DNA of 64,000 nucleotides from NCBI GenBank assembly GCA_947396885.1, contig OX377201.1:26203923-26267922 (forward strand). Direction: 5' to 3'. Origin of the DNA: Heligmosomoides polygyrus polygyrus. Lineage: Eukaryota > Nematoda > Chromadorea > Rhabditida > Heligmosomidae. Numbering within the stretch: position 1 is the stretch's first letter; each line of letters opens with the position of its first letter. Below the pieces are notes generated by a model that was given only the letters and a program-made list of their open reading frames with translations, did no database searches and was not told the origin of the DNA. This document shows positions 1 to 11,310 of this stretch, piece by piece. The position numbers and the translations under genes are program-made.

Positions 1-1132
1 CAAACTCACAAAAATTGTTAGAATGAAGTTTTTTCAAGAAAAGTTCGGTGTAACCTTCTTTGAAATTTTTTAGTAAAGTAAATCTTTTTTTGGAGAAAAA
101 TACTAAATAAAACTTTGTTCTGATGCTCAAAAAGGCACCAATAAAGTAGTGCATTAAAAACTGGATTGCGCCATGCCTCGAAAAGCAAATCGCAATGTTT
201 ATTTGACTGATAGCGTAAATACTGCTTACATGCAGCAAGAAAGTTGGTATATGTAAGTATCAGCACAGTCCAAGGAGCTTCAACAGTTTTTCTTCTTTAT
301 CAAAAATTTTTCCATTCTTTATAGCATTCATATGGTTTATCCCCTCCAAAATTCTTCCCATTGTTTTATAATGTTAACATTTTGTGTTTCTGTTCTTAGT
401 TTTCGCGTTCAGTTGGTTCTACTTTTCTTTTTCTGTCGAATGCGCACCTTGAATGCAGATAAATAAACAAATATGTGTGCTTTTTACAATTGATCGTGTT
501 GCACCGCTTGCAGGTGAGAAACTGCATGCAAACAGAAGTTTTGCTATCAATCGAGTAAAAATCGCGAAGTTTCGGAAGGGGGCGTGGAGCAGTTTCAGTT
601 TTAGCACTGTAAAATGGCGTCCTTCCTGCTCTTCAAAACAACATTTAAGTCATTGTGTTTCCTCGAAAAATAAAATTTTTTATGAATTCTTAAGCTTTGT
701 GTTCTCTTATTGGGAAGTAAATTAAAACATCAAAGAAAGTTTTAGTAAAATTTACCCTGAACAAAAATTATTCTATCGTTTTTGGAGATTCTCTAGCTTA
801 ATGTAGAAGAAGCTCATTTCAATTTGGAGGAGTTCGTTTTGATGTCAAATGTCCTAGACTAGCTTAAAAGTGTGTTCAGTTTGATTTGAAAAGTGTCCAA
901 ATTGGTTTGGAAAGTGTCCAAGTCGACGTGAAAATGGTATACTTTTGCGACATATGGGCTCATCTAACTGATTTTAGCCTTGCTGAATAGATCACTGAAT
1001 GCATACGATGGCGTTATTGCACAAAGCTTTCCAAAGAACGTGACAGAGCTAGTTTTTTTGTTATTCTGTGGTGAAACACACGCCTGGGAATATATGAGGA
1101 AATTCCTTTGTCTTTAAAAAAATGGAACTCAC

Positions 1133-1247
1133 CGAATCCCTTCGCAAAGGTCTCGGCACTGGCACGTAGGATCAGGGCATCCGAATACGTTCATCTTCAG
1201 TCCGTGTGGGCACTGAGTCGTGCACCTTACACCGCACAGACGAAGAT
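1133..1247 (-). CDS. Exon: second antistasin-like module, last visible exon
   Basis: The 115-nt exon has a TTTACAG acceptor and a GTGAGT donor, phase 1 to phase 2. It encodes LCGVRCTTQCPHGLK followed by GCPDPTCQC, which is antistasin-like spacing. Its start phase matches the thyroglobulin exon. No further exon or stop was recognised between 1 and 1132, so the gene probably continues off the left edge. Confidence 0.78.
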
Positions 1248-4200
1248 CTGTAAAGTGCAGGCTAAAAGAACTGTTTGATATTGAATTACATTAAGAGAAG
1301 TTTAACTGCAGAAGAAAAGCTATAATCCAGTTGCCTCACGGCCTTTTTAGCTCCCATTTTAATGGAATTTTTCTCAATGACCTCGAAAACATTGCATGCC
1401 GTAAAATAAAAAGAATAAAGGCGTTACTCAATCCCTTCTAGGATGCGCCAGCGCATTCTACTTCTACGGGATGTCGTGGAGGCGACATGAATGCGTATTT
1501 GGCCATACAATGACTTGCGGTGGCCAGCCGATGAACAAGTCAGCGCTTTATCCTTCCCAGACACGTCTGGTACCAATTAACCGATCCCGGAATGATGGAT
1601 GGCTTGGTTAGCCTGGTCGGAAAATCCGGACCAGGAACCTGGTATCGGGTGCACGCGACCGTCAGCGCCTCCTCCGACTGCGCTACACGCGCCCTTCATG
1701 CCGTAAAATATTAATCTAATTTCATCAGCATTAAATAACTAAAAATTAATGAGTAGGAATAGCTCCTAGATTTTGAAGTGTTCATAGTTCGGATTTTAAT
1801 AATTTTCAACAAGTCTTCGTGAACGATGAGTTGAACTAAAAGCCTTATGGTTGAAATAGGCATCAGCCATTACTACTTCCGAACTCAAGGCAAGACCCTT
1901 CTGCAAATCCCGCGAAATTCACTGGGGATTTACGAGACGCAATCGAGCCGTCGCTACACAATTCGCTTCCTGTTTGCCTCTGAACCCCGCGCATAGTAGG
2001 TGCCATAATACGGTAAGCTCTGTCGGGGGAGACATTGGACATTGGACAAACAAGGACCGAAAGCGAGAATACGACGCGTACCTAGTACTTTCGCCTTCTA
2101 TCGCCGGATCCCAAGATTTCGCTGACGCATAGCAAAGAATTATGATATTCTGTTTATACAATATCTCGAAACAGTTTATACAATATCTCGAAACGGCAAA
2201 ATCTGGCTGTAATATTCTTTATCCAAAACGTTTTCTTCACACAGTATGTGCAAAGTGTAATGTGTTCTTATCTGCTTTATTTTTCGTGATCATCCACATC
2301 CACACTCTTCATTTTTCTGTGGACTTAGATGGACTGAAGCTTTTTGTGTCTTTTTTTGCACAGACAGAAAGAAAGGCTGAACAAGAGAGCTTCTTGCTAC
2401 CACATCCTACCGGCTTACTTTTTACCGTAGCTACCTCCGACTTCTTAGTGCTGAGAATCCGCTGGGGAGTATATATCTCCGCTTGGCCCCGGTAGCGTTC
2501 GATTGCCTTGACAGTCTGTCAAGACAGGCCGCGCTGCCTCGATGTGCTGTTAAAGCAAACAACGAAGCGGTTCATATAAAGGATGTCAGGTACGGATATC
2601 ATCCTCAGAATAAACAGCCGAGATGAGCAATGGTCGCGCACATGACCTGATCATCGCCTAATCTCTGCGAAAGCTAGTGGAGATGAAAGAAGATGACCCG
2701 CTCTAGAACCAGACTAACAGCAATTTCCTCGAGACATGGTTACGCTTTCAAGCCCTTCCTTTCCAAATGAGTTATTGAACGTAGTCATAACAGCCCTTTA
2801 GCTTTACTACAACAACTACCACAACTATAAGATCAGGTAGGGGAACAGACATTCAATGTGACTCGACAATAAATCCCGAAAATAGAGCGTATTTCAGTGG
2901 CGCTGTTTTAAGGCGGCCTTCAGTTTCAATCCCACACGATTCAATGTAATTTCATTGGCTCCACTCAAAACCCAACACTTTATAACCAAACTAGCAGCAA
3001 TTTTCCCGGGACTCGATTACACATTCAAGCCCTTCCCTTCCAAATAAATTCAAAATTAGGCCGCATGTAGCGCTGTCGGAGGAGGTGCTGCCTGTCGCGT
3101 GTACCCCATGCTAGGTTCTTGATTCGGATTTCCTTTTCCAGGCCAACCAAGCCTCCATCCCTCCGGGTCGGTGGATTGCTCCTGGACATGTCGGGGAAGC
3201 TCAAAGCGCTGACTTGTTCATCGTCTATCCATCACATCTCGTTGTATTGGCGGCATACGCATTCGCCTCCGCGACATCCTGTAGAAGTAGAATGCGTGGC
3301 GCATCTTCAAAATAGACTGAGTAACGCCGTCCTTTATCCTTATCCTTCCACTCAAAACCACTTATTCTTCAAAGCTTAGTTGGTGACACTCCCTGATTTT
3401 TTTTGCGGAGTAACCCATGGGGAAAATCGTCAAATATTTATAATCGAGCTTCAAGGCAGTACTGCACTTACGAGCCGCGAAAACTGGAGGGTTCATGGAA
3501 TTGTCCACATAAAGAGTCCTTCACAGTTGGTTAGTCTCACCAGGTAGCTGCTGCAGAGGAACTCTGTTTGTCGTTATGAGTGCCTTCACCCGCCCATTGA
3601 CCTCAGCATAACAAGTGTAAATAGCGAAAGAGCACTTCAGACGGATAAATGATGGCTACAGAGGCGCTCAATAGATGCCCTCATTCAGCGGATGCATCTG
3701 ATGAGCTTGTGAATCAGCCGTGACTGCTTCACCCATCCGTACCTCTGCACATGTCCCCCCGTTTCATTGACAGCGTCACCGCGGAGCCGGCGATTTCCGT
3801 GCCATAGTTCACGTCCACACACCAGCACTGTCGTCGGTCACATTGAATCGGAGCGAACTGAAAATGAAGTCGGAAAAATCTGTGAAAACGGGTGTAAAAG
3901 CTCCAGTCAATCATTTCGACTGCGTCCACAATTCACCGTGCCATCAGTTTCTGAACTAAAGAGAAGTAGAGCACCCCGTGGGCCATGCCATGTATTTGCC
4001 ATAGTAGTTTCCTACTAAATTAAATCTTTCCAGCTGTTGCTTAGTGCGCTAGAGAGCGCCTCATAAGGAACTTTCTTCTAGATCATTGGGTTCATTTGGC
4101 ATGGTTTCAAGAAACAAATTTTTTAAAGCGAGGTTTAAAGTTCAGGGGACTTGATCCAGTAATTTGTTCTCTGAAGATGAGTCTTACCAAAAAACGCAGA

Positions 4201-7200
4201 TTTCATAGACATTTTCTAAAGTGTAGAACCCTGAGCTTCAAGGAAAGCAAGCGAAACTAAGAGACTTGAAAGAATTGTTGTTAAAAAGTTAACTTTCTGC
4301 GAGACCTAAAAAAAGCTAAACATAATCGAAATGGTAAATACTGAAATTACTTTCTATAGAAATGAGCTTGGGGGTAAGCTTTCAATGTAAGCTATTAACC
4401 GTGCCATCAAAGAAGCATGATAAACCGTCTCCAATCATCTTTGGGAGTATTCGATACAGATGTTAAAGATACTTATAATTAAATTTAAAAACATTGACAA
4501 GGGCATTCATTTTTAGAACTGTTATCTTGGAACAATGCTACTGAAAGACCGCAAATAAACTCTCCGTATTGCGATTAGTGCTTCCAAAAAAGGGAAATAA
4601 GGGTGGTGTTGAACTCACGGATAGTAAGGGGAGATATTTCTATTATAAGACACTGCAGTAAAAGCAAACATAGACCTGCAAACGATCATTTTCTATTGCA
4701 AAAATTAGGCAGAAGGTTACATTATAAAATTAGGCATTAAACCTAGTTATTCTGATAATGAAGAGTATAAATTCATAGGTATTTCTCAAGTAGAGAACAC
4801 GCCTTGGATGCAAATATTGTAGTCATGAAAGGCACTGCATGTGGGTTCAATTTCTTCCAAGGTTTGCTGCCTACTCTTATCGTAACAAAGGTGAGAAAAT
4901 GTAAGGTATAGAGTATTAAAAGAAACCAAACGAAGGTGAAGGCTTGGAAAATTTATTTAAAAAACTAAATTTGCTGGATTTTCCTAGAATCTAAGCATAA
5001 TTCAAATGATTAATATTATATGTATTCATGTCTAAAGTTTTTTGCACGTTTTATACACTCTCCTGTTACCTCGAAAAAGGAATGAAGTTAGTAGTGTTAG
5101 CAAACCTTTGCGAAGTCTCACCAAACGATGCTCACACTCAAAGATCGAGAGCAAATGAGAAACTGGACAAAGGGTGAAAATCGAATGGGGTTTGTGCATT
5201 TGAATAAACATTGCTAGGCATTACCTTTCCCCTCTCGTCACAACGAGGCACGTATTCATCAAGAAGCGCTTGATCGGGGAGTCTTTTCACGGCTACAACG
5301 AGGTGAACACAGTCTAAAAATTACAGGTTCTTTAGAAGAAATCCTAACATTCGTACTAAAAGGGACTCTATTTTCAGTCAGCACCGTTTTCGAATAACGA
5401 AAAAAAGTGTGGCACAAATCAGAAAAAATTTGTGAAAAATCATCGAAATGAATAAAGGGCGATCAAGCAGGCGTAAAGTGGCTCACTGGTGGCCTTTGTC
5501 GGATCCACACATACTGATCCACATGCGTTCAAACAGCACTTCTCGACATCAGGGCATTGGCTGTCGTCAACGCACTTTGTATATGCTGCAGATTTAAATA
5601 CCCGTAAAGTTTTCTGGGGAGAATAAAGAGTTTAGTTTGCTTACAGCTGCATGTCCTCTCGTCTCCAGAAGGTGGACACAGACCAGCCTTCTCTTTTCGC
5701 CCCGACATCACCGTCACCTGCACGGATTTGTCTGGAAAAAGCGAATCGGGTGAAGAAACAGTGACAGTTGAACGCTCAAAGTGTATGGGTAAAGTAAAGT
5801 ATAATGAACCTATGTGAAAAGAGGCTGGAGCGATGGTGGCGTTCGCAGTCGTAACCACAGGGTTGAGATTGGGCGGAATGTTGAAGGCGGTGATCAGATG
5901 ATGAAAAGTTTTAGCTGTAAAGAAGCTTGAAGTATACATACACGAGACCTTGAAAATTAACCACTTTTCCAAGAAGCATACATTATTGCAAAAATAGTGA
6001 AGGAATGAAAATAACTACAGAAGAATGGATCTGAAAAAATAACTACGTAGCGAGAAACTAGGGATGAGAGTAAAGGCCGATACCGTCGACGGGTTGAATT
6101 GCGTTTTCGTTCTGAATGGGTCCTCTTGCCATAGCAGACATACACTCTCGACCGCAACCATTCGAGCAGCATCTTTGTGTTTCTGAAAGTATTGAGCTTT
6201 TATAAGCTCTCTAGTTGTGCTCTCGAAATTTTTCGAATATTTGAATGGCTTCGAATGCCCTAATCTTTCGAATTCGAAGATATTTGAAAAAGGGGTCTTT
6301 CTGAATATTCGAAACCGACATCCGAAAAACTCCATTTTTTAAGTATTTGAATTCGAACATTCAAATTCGAATGAGAATCATTCGAATACGTCATTCGAAT
6401 ATAACTGTAATAAGTTCTATATGTAAACAGCAACTCCACTACTGATACTTACATGGTTCATCGCAGAGAAATCCAAGCGCAATTTACAAAAATTTACCGT
6501 TATTTTAAACATTTATCCCGGTAGTATCTCTAGAATAACTGCAGATAGCGAAAACCTCAAGCGGAACCGAGAAAGGAGAGCAAATTGGAAAGATTTCACC
6601 GTTCTTACCCGCACAGTCTGAGTCCTTCTGACACCGCAGCGCACAAATACCGCCGATTATCCGCGGACATTCGAGTCGAGAAGCATCTGAACATCAACAT
6701 TTGTGCCACTCCTTCGCTAAGTGCGGTTAGTTTCCAACATTTATCTATTTGGGTGAACCACATGCAGAGGTAGAACCTGAATCTAGAACTGCTCCATGAT
6801 ATGAATTTGAGAAATGTTTGAAATAGAAAGCACTAACATGAACAACAAAGAAACTATAGAAAAAAAAACATAAACACCCTCCTTATTTGAGCTCGAACTT
6901 CAGTCGCTGGTTAAAATAGCTTGATGCTCTAAAATAGCCTACGTCCTCGACATACTTGGTACTCCTTTTTTTAGTATTACAAGGACTACAGCTACGAACT
7001 ATGTGCCTAAGAAGAAATTTGTTTTGCTCCAACCTATTTTTAAGTTTTATGTTGGACCGTCCCTCGAAAAAGAAGACGAAGTTTTCAATCCTTCAAATGC
7101 GGCAGCAATCAAAACCTTGGAAAGGTTAAAAGTGATTTCGCGCGTGAGACTTCGATTCTTTGAATTTTTAAAAATTATCAATTTGAGGATAAAGGGCGGA

Positions 7201-10200
7201 GTGCAGCGCTACTCAATCCTTTTTGGGACGCGTCACACATCTTGCTTCTGCAGGATATCGTGGAGGCAACTTGAATGCGCATTTCGCCTCTACAATGGCT
7301 ACAGCAATCCACACAATTCTAGCCTAGTTACGGAATTGATAACACTCACTATATTCCACATATTTGTTTATTGCGCGCACTATGACATGCTAAAGGAAAG
7401 AAAAATTTTAACACATCACATGTGTGACAACTAGGCCGCACTTACATTAAAAAATTGCTAAAAAAATTCAGAGCGGATGAGTATGAGTACAGATAAGCTC
7501 AAGGAAGGAGGGAGGAAAGGGCGAACAAAAACTTTAAGTTCTGTAATTCGTGGAGACAGAACTGAAGGCAATGTAGTATTGCAATTTCTTTAGGTTGAGA
7601 AGAAGAGAAGGTAAGACTGCAAGCACATAGGGTTCTTGGGAGCAACGTAAACTCAGTAGTTATCGTTTAGAATGGTGAAATCATCGTCACAAGAGGAACA
7701 GGATCTCTTATCCATAAGCAGGGTACTTGATCAGACTGTTCTTGAGCAGAAACTGCATCAGCCCGCCGATGTAAACTCTCCTCGCTCCTCCTCGTTGAAG
7801 GTTACAACTCCATGACACTTTTATGTCGGAGACTGACATGGAAACGGAAGGCAAGGTAACTACCTTCACATAAGTAAACTGCACTCTAAAAAAATGCTTA
7901 CTAGCTGCAGTATAAAACGAACGTCCAAATTTCGGCAGACAAGAAGACGTTTGGGCTGTACGCTAGGCACTGGATCCCGTGCAGACTCGGATAAATCGGA
8001 TCAGTCTCATCTTTTTCAAACCCAGTTTAAAGGGATTGTGCCAACAATGGGATTTTTGAAAAGCCCACATACTAGAGAAATTCAAATAAGGGTGAATTTC
8101 ACGAGATTGGATTTCCGGATAATTCAGATAACTGAATTTGATTAGAAATCTGATGTATTACCCGCTTCGAATATACGATGTAAGGTCCGAAGATAAATCA
8201 GTTATTCGGATCATCCAGAAATCTATTCCTCTGGAAGCTACTCTAAATAAGACCTCCGCTTTTTAAAAATTCCATTATCCGCGTAATCCTCTAAACCGGG
8301 TTTGAAGAAAATGGCGGACTGGAATCATCCGAATCGGCGCCGGAACTAATGTCTACTGTAGACTACCTGGTTAACAATCAAACACTACCTTGATAGTAAT
8401 CGCGACAGAAACAAAGTCGCTGTATTTCTCATTACGTAGGCATTTACTGGTGTAACAAATTATTAAATTGCTTCTGGTAGTGTCTGAAGTCCCTAGGGGA
8501 GCAAGGTAGGTAAATCGGTGCGAATTGTTTGACCCCACTGACTGCGGTTCGCATATCAACTCCTTGACGCAATAGGTCATCGAAGCTTATATGACCTTGA
8601 CTATCGCATAGGCTTCCTGCGCAAACTAACGATTGCGTCTCTTTAGGTCTAAGAGATTTTCAAGGTTCGAAAAGCCCACAGTCTTTCATTTCAATGACTT
8701 CCAGAGGAATATTCACATGAAGTTGGAATTGAACAGCCAAATTTTCTTTCAAATCTTTTAGCTCACCTACCCGACTGTTTAATTTGATGAGAAATATGTC
8801 CAATTTGGCGTAAAAGTGGTAGATATGGTGATACACATCTCTGGATGTGAAACGTCTTTTTTTGACAGAATGCGCAAAATAGTCTTGTTTTATTTGAGCA
8901 CAACCTCCACAGTTATGCAGGCGATCACTTACTCCCTGAGTGGCCACCGCGCCGGTGTCAGTTCTGGTCCAGTGCAAAAACAGGCATGGGTGAGCGCTAA
9001 TTTCTCCGATCTCAAATTGATCGTCCAGCGTCACAGAATTGCCGCCGTGACGGCGCTGCAGTGAGAAAATGATGCACGCGAAGTTGTGGTAATACTGAAG
9101 GGTGTTCGTTAACTCGTAATATAACGTAACGTTGAAAATTAGTCCGCTAGCCCTAGTTCGGAGGTTGAACCATTTAAGTAAGCGTAGAGCTCAGTGGCAC
9201 TACATTCAGATCACGAGGTAAGAATAGCAATATGGAGCAGATGGATTGAGACAGAAGACGAAAGGAATTCGCTGCCAGTGGTCAAAACTAGAGGCTGCAT
9301 TGAGTTGAGGTCCGTTCATTAGAAAAAGGAGAGCGCAAAGCTGGGTCACCGGTACGGCACGCGAGTTAGAGGCGAATACGCCATCCCGCTCGTAAGCAAT
9401 TAAAGGTGAAAAGGTTAAAGGACGGCGTTATTCAACCTTTTTTAGGGCGCGCCATGCATTCTACTTCTACAGAAGTAGGAATTACCCCGGATACGGGATG
9501 TCACGAAGGCAATTTTTTTCAACGCAATTTTTTTATTTGGCCTATCTATCTTCTACCTATCATCTCCTACCATGGGAACGTGCAGCGCAGTCGAAGGAGA
9601 TGTCGACTGTCGCGTGCACCCGATACCAAGTTCGTGGTTCGGATTTCCCGCCGAAGCAACCACGTCTTCCATCCCTCCGAGGTCGTTGAATTGCTAGTAC
9701 ACTTGTCTGGGAAGGATAAAGCGCTGACTTGTCTATCGACTGATCACCGGAAGTCATACGCATTTAATTCACCTCCACGATATCCAGTAGAAGCAGAGTG
9801 CGTGCCGCATATCAAAAAGGATTGAGTAACGCCGTCCTTTATCCTTTTTATTATTCTCATCTTCTACCACTATATATTTAAAGTAACCGTCGAGGCCGTT
9901 TGAGTGATCTTACCCGCGTGGGATACACCTCATCGTATTCCGCGCGGGCCAGGTTTGGCATTCAACGTGAGATGCTGCAGCTGCAGGGGAAGCGTAGGCT
10001 GTTCCTGCTTGACGCAGTGCGGTGTTCCAGGGCGGATAGTAGATGGGAGTCCACTCGTTGGTCTCGTAGTCCCACCTGCACAAACTACTCATCGGTTGCA
10101 GAGCTACCCGAGTGACAGAAGTATTGAGCAACACAAACCAATGACATTATTGAACGGTTTCCTAGACTGCCTATGACAAACGTACAGAAGCGGAGAACGC

Positions 10201-11100
10201 TTCATGCCGTAAATGTATGCACTAGAATCTAGATTTAGCGGATTTTAAGTTCCTCAAAGTTGCATCTTATAGCTTTGTGATGTTGCAAGATCGCGCGAAA
10301 CGCACAAGTGGGAGCACTTCTACTGTATTATTATATTTGGCCCATACTTGCGGTGGCCAGCCGATGGACAAGTCACTGTTTTCTACTCCCCAGCCAAGTT
10401 TTGTACCAACTCACTGATCCTGGAAAGATGGACGGCTTGATGGCCTGGACGGGAGAACGAAATCAGAGACATGGAATCGGATCACGAGACACTGACAACT
10501 CTTCCGCCAACCCTACCATGCGCCTAAGATGGCATAAGAAAACATAAAAAATGATTTGTGAACACAGACAGGCGTTTATCTCCTCCCTTTAATTGTGATG
10601 AGGTCTAAAGTTAATCACAAAAAACTTAACGACGTAGCCCTCTTATAGGTTAAAATAGTTGGCATAAAAGGAAACAAGCGGTTCTTAGAAGTGTCTGATC
10701 CTCTCGTTGCGTATGAGAGGAATAAAAAGAGAAATAAGAGATAGAAGACCACGAAGGAGCATGAGAATCATGGAATGCAGAGCTCTCACCGATATTCTGT
10801 AGACACCTGGCCACGCCACCCATTGTGATACACTGCTCGCCGACGGCGCACAACTTCGCCTGCAAGCATACGATGTTCTTCAGAAGGACCTCAACCCCAA
10901 AACGCCGCTAGAAAACTAGCCACCTGACACGGATCGGTGGCGCAGGCGCACACACATCCTGCACTGCCTCGCTGGTACCCAGTAGTGCAGACCAAGTTGC
11001 ATCGAGGGGGTCGCAGCAGGCACGAGTCCTCGATCACAGGTGGAAATGCCGCAGCGACCGAGATCGCCACATGAATTAACAGCAACACGTTGAGTGCCAT
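1133..11100 (-). CDS. Secreted multidomain protease-inhibitor-like protein (antistasin, 2x WAP, thyroglobulin type-1, antistasin), 3' end missing
   Basis: This is a minus-strand gene read by splice-site and phase matching. Exons in transcript order are 10924-11100, 10790-10859, an unresolved part, 8933-9055 (uncertain), 6609-6686, 6084-6182, 5645-5731, 5487-5585, 5225-5313, 3743-3857 and 1133-1247. From 6686 to 1133 every junction keeps frame and has GT/AG ends. The protein starts with a hydrophobic signal peptide (MALNVLLLIH...), so secretion is expected. Domains in order are an antistasin-like module, two WAP domains with eight cysteines each, a thyroglobulin type-1 domain with CWCV, and another antistasin-like module. 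All are families that commonly inhibit serine or cysteine proteases, so an extracellular inhibitor or matrix role is inferred. No stop codon was found, and the last exon ends in phase 2 before the left edge. It remains possible that 10.8-11.1 kb and 1.1-6.7 kb belong to two genes. Confidence 0.75.
1413..1694 (-). mobile_element. tRNA-derived SINE, copy 1 (full length)
   Basis: The minus strand starts with GTGTAGCGCAGTCGGAGGAG. TAGCGCAGTCGG fits the RNA polymerase III A box. The copy ends with GAGTAACGCC…TTTATT. About 280 bp. Intron of the inhibitor gene. Confidence 0.65.
1695..3061. other. Intronic/intergenic, no gene seen
   Basis: Apart from the 22-bp duplication at 2151-2194 I see no exon or recognised repeat. 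It is presumed intron of the inhibitor gene. Confidence 0.4.
2151..2194. repeat. 22-bp tandem duplication
   Basis: GTTTATACAATATCTCGAAA occurs twice head to tail. Confidence 0.75.
3062..3342 (+). mobile_element. tRNA-derived SINE, copy 2 (full length)
   Basis: Plus orientation, from TAGCGCTGTCGGAGGAGG to GAGTAACGCCGTCCTTTATC. It lies in the long inhibitor-gene intron between 1248 and 3742. Confidence 0.65.
3743..3857 (-). CDS. Exon: second half of thyroglobulin type-1 domain
   Basis: The 115-nt exon has a TTTTCAG acceptor and a GTACGG donor, phase 0 to phase 1. It encodes FAPIQCDRRQCWCVD, then NYGTEIAGS and a closing MC. CWCV is the hallmark of thyroglobulin type-1 domains, many of which inhibit cysteine proteases. 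With the previous exon the domain has the full six cysteines. Intron 3858-5224 separates them. Confidence 0.87.
5225..5313 (-). CDS. Exon: first half of thyroglobulin type-1 domain
   Basis: The 89-nt exon has a TTTTTAG acceptor and a GTAATG donor, phase 1 to phase 0. It starts with NCVHL and ends YVPRCDERGK, matching the opening cysteine and the Y-x-P-x-C segment of thyroglobulin type-1 repeats. Confidence 0.82.
5487..5585 (-). CDS. Exon: second part of WAP domain 2
   Basis: The 99-nt exon has a CTGCAG acceptor and a GTGAGC donor, phase 1 to phase 1. It encodes KCVDDSQCPDVEKCC, then CGSVC and a VDP tail, which is the diagnostic C-x5-C-x5-CC-x3-C-x3-C arrangement. With the preceding exon all eight WAP cysteines are present. 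Confidence 0.87.
5645..5731 (-). CDS. Exon: spacer and first part of WAP domain 2
   Basis: The 87-nt exon has a TTTTTCCAG acceptor and a GTAAGC donor, phase 1 to phase 1. It has a basic segment, then KAGLCPPSGDERTC, the typical WAP entry. The next exon, 59 bp further, completes the domain. Confidence 0.82.
6084..6182 (-). CDS. Exon: second half of WAP domain 1
   Basis: The 99-nt exon has an ACTTTCAG acceptor, phase 1 to phase 1. It encodes the WAP signature QRCCSNGCGREC followed by a Pro/Asn-rich spacer. The intron before it (6183-6608) holds one of the palindrome-rich TTCGAATATTCGAA repeats. Confidence 0.82.
6195..6415. repeat. Palindrome-rich TTCGAA repeat, copy 1
   Basis: Many TTCGAAT / ATTCGAA words alternate on both strands. 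It is inside the WAP-1 intron of the inhibitor gene. Confidence 0.55.
6609..6686 (-). CDS. Exon: first half of WAP domain 1
   Basis: The 78-nt exon has a GATGTTCAG acceptor and a GTAAGA donor, phase 1 to phase 1. It supplies the first four cysteines of a WAP (four-disulphide core) domain, ending CQKDSDC. The other four cysteines come from the next exon in the correct phase, which makes the assignment firm. Confidence 0.82.
7188..7310 (-). mobile_element. tRNA-derived SINE, 3' part
   Basis: It matches the 3' half (GGATATCGTGGAGGCAACTT) only. Confidence 0.5.
7440..8930. other. Unresolved part of the inhibitor gene
   Basis: At least one exon linking 8933 (phase 0) to 6686 (phase 1) should lie here or elsewhere, but no convincing candidate was found. 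Around 8160-8310 there are GGAT/ATCC-rich palindromic words. Confidence 0.3.
8933..9055 (-). CDS. Candidate exon of the inhibitor gene, no recognised domain
   Basis: The 123-nt exon has a strong CTGCAG acceptor and a strong GTAAGTG donor. Only one of three frames is open through it, in phase 0 to phase 0. It encodes 41 residues with a single cysteine and an acidic middle (TLDDQFEIGEIS). I do not recognise the family. Strand and position fit the inhibitor gene, but the exons that would link it in phase to its neighbours were not found. Confidence 0.45.
9414..9473 (-). mobile_element. tRNA-derived SINE, 3' scrap
   Basis: About 60 bp of the SINE 3' end, in the opposite orientation to the adjacent copy at 9579-9846. 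Confidence 0.45.
9579..9846 (+). mobile_element. tRNA-derived SINE, copy with clear A and B boxes
   Basis: The A-box region GCGCAGTCGAAGG lies near 9584. The B-box-like GGTTCGGATTTCC at 9636-9648 is about 50 bp downstream. The 3' end is GAGTAACGCCGTCCTTTATC. Confidence 0.65.
9960..10072 (-). other. Possible coding segment between exon 2 and the 9.0 kb exon; frame unresolved
   Basis: A GC-rich stretch unlike its intronic surroundings follows a good TTTGTGCAG acceptor. The frame that would match exon 2 (phase 1) is Thr/Pro-rich with one cysteine and hits a stop. It could only leave through a weak donor (GTCAAG) in phase 0, which would fit the next candidate exon. Another frame is open to a stronger GTAAGA donor but has the wrong phase. 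I cannot decide between them. Confidence 0.25.
10322..10526 (-). mobile_element. tRNA-derived SINE, partial
   Basis: It shares the middle block CGGTGGCCAGCCGATGGACA and the B-box side. The 3' end is missing. Confidence 0.5.
10790..10859 (-). CDS. Exon 2: cysteine-rich continuation of the first module
   Basis: The 70-nt exon has a TTGCAG acceptor and a GTGAGA donor. It encodes a segment of LCAVGEQC...GVARC type, a pattern frequent in nematode secreted cysteine-rich proteins. It begins in phase 0, matching exon 1, and ends in phase 1. The intron to exon 1 is 64 bp, typical of nematodes. Confidence 0.65.
10924..11100 (-). CDS. Exon 1: start codon, signal peptide, antistasin-like module
   Basis: The 59 codons start at ATG 11098-11100. 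Residues 1-19 form a hydrophobic signal peptide, with likely cleavage near AAAFP. Cysteines then follow antistasin spacing (C-x6-C-x3-C, a GY pair, GC-x-C-x-C, then DPC). The donor follows CAG with GTGGCT, and the exon ends in phase 0. The next exon is 64 bp away and continues the cysteine pattern. The start is chosen because it opens the hydrophobic leader. Confidence 0.7.
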
Positions 11101-11310
11101 CGCAGTGTCTGTCCCGTCAGCAGAATCAGGACATCGATTATCGACCCGACTACAGTAGACGAGTATCGATTCGATTCAGCGCCGAGGTAATGCTGGAAGG
11201 CGAGCGAGGCTGGAGGGAGGGATCGGCTAGTTGTGAGGGAGTGGCTTCCGATAGGGCGTGGCGTCAGTTTCTACGATGCCCCGCATCGCTCTCGTATGTC
11301 CAGCGCAAAC
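11101..11310. promoter_or_regulatory. GC-rich upstream region of the inhibitor gene
   Basis: About 200 bp of CpG-richer DNA lies directly 5' of the ATG at 11100. It contains a local ATCGATTATCGA / TATCGATTCGATT palindromic stretch (about 11133-11177). A promoter role is inferred from position only; no TATA box or spliced-leader acceptor is evident. Confidence 0.3.

Noticed and set aside
3767..4018. Plus-strand ORF over the thyroglobulin exon
   Set aside because: The minus strand carries CWCV and phase-matched splice sites; the plus frame has no domain.
5529..5972. 147-residue minus-strand ORF as one exon
   Set aside because: It runs through a 59-bp intron; the WAP cysteines only align after splicing 5645 to 5585.
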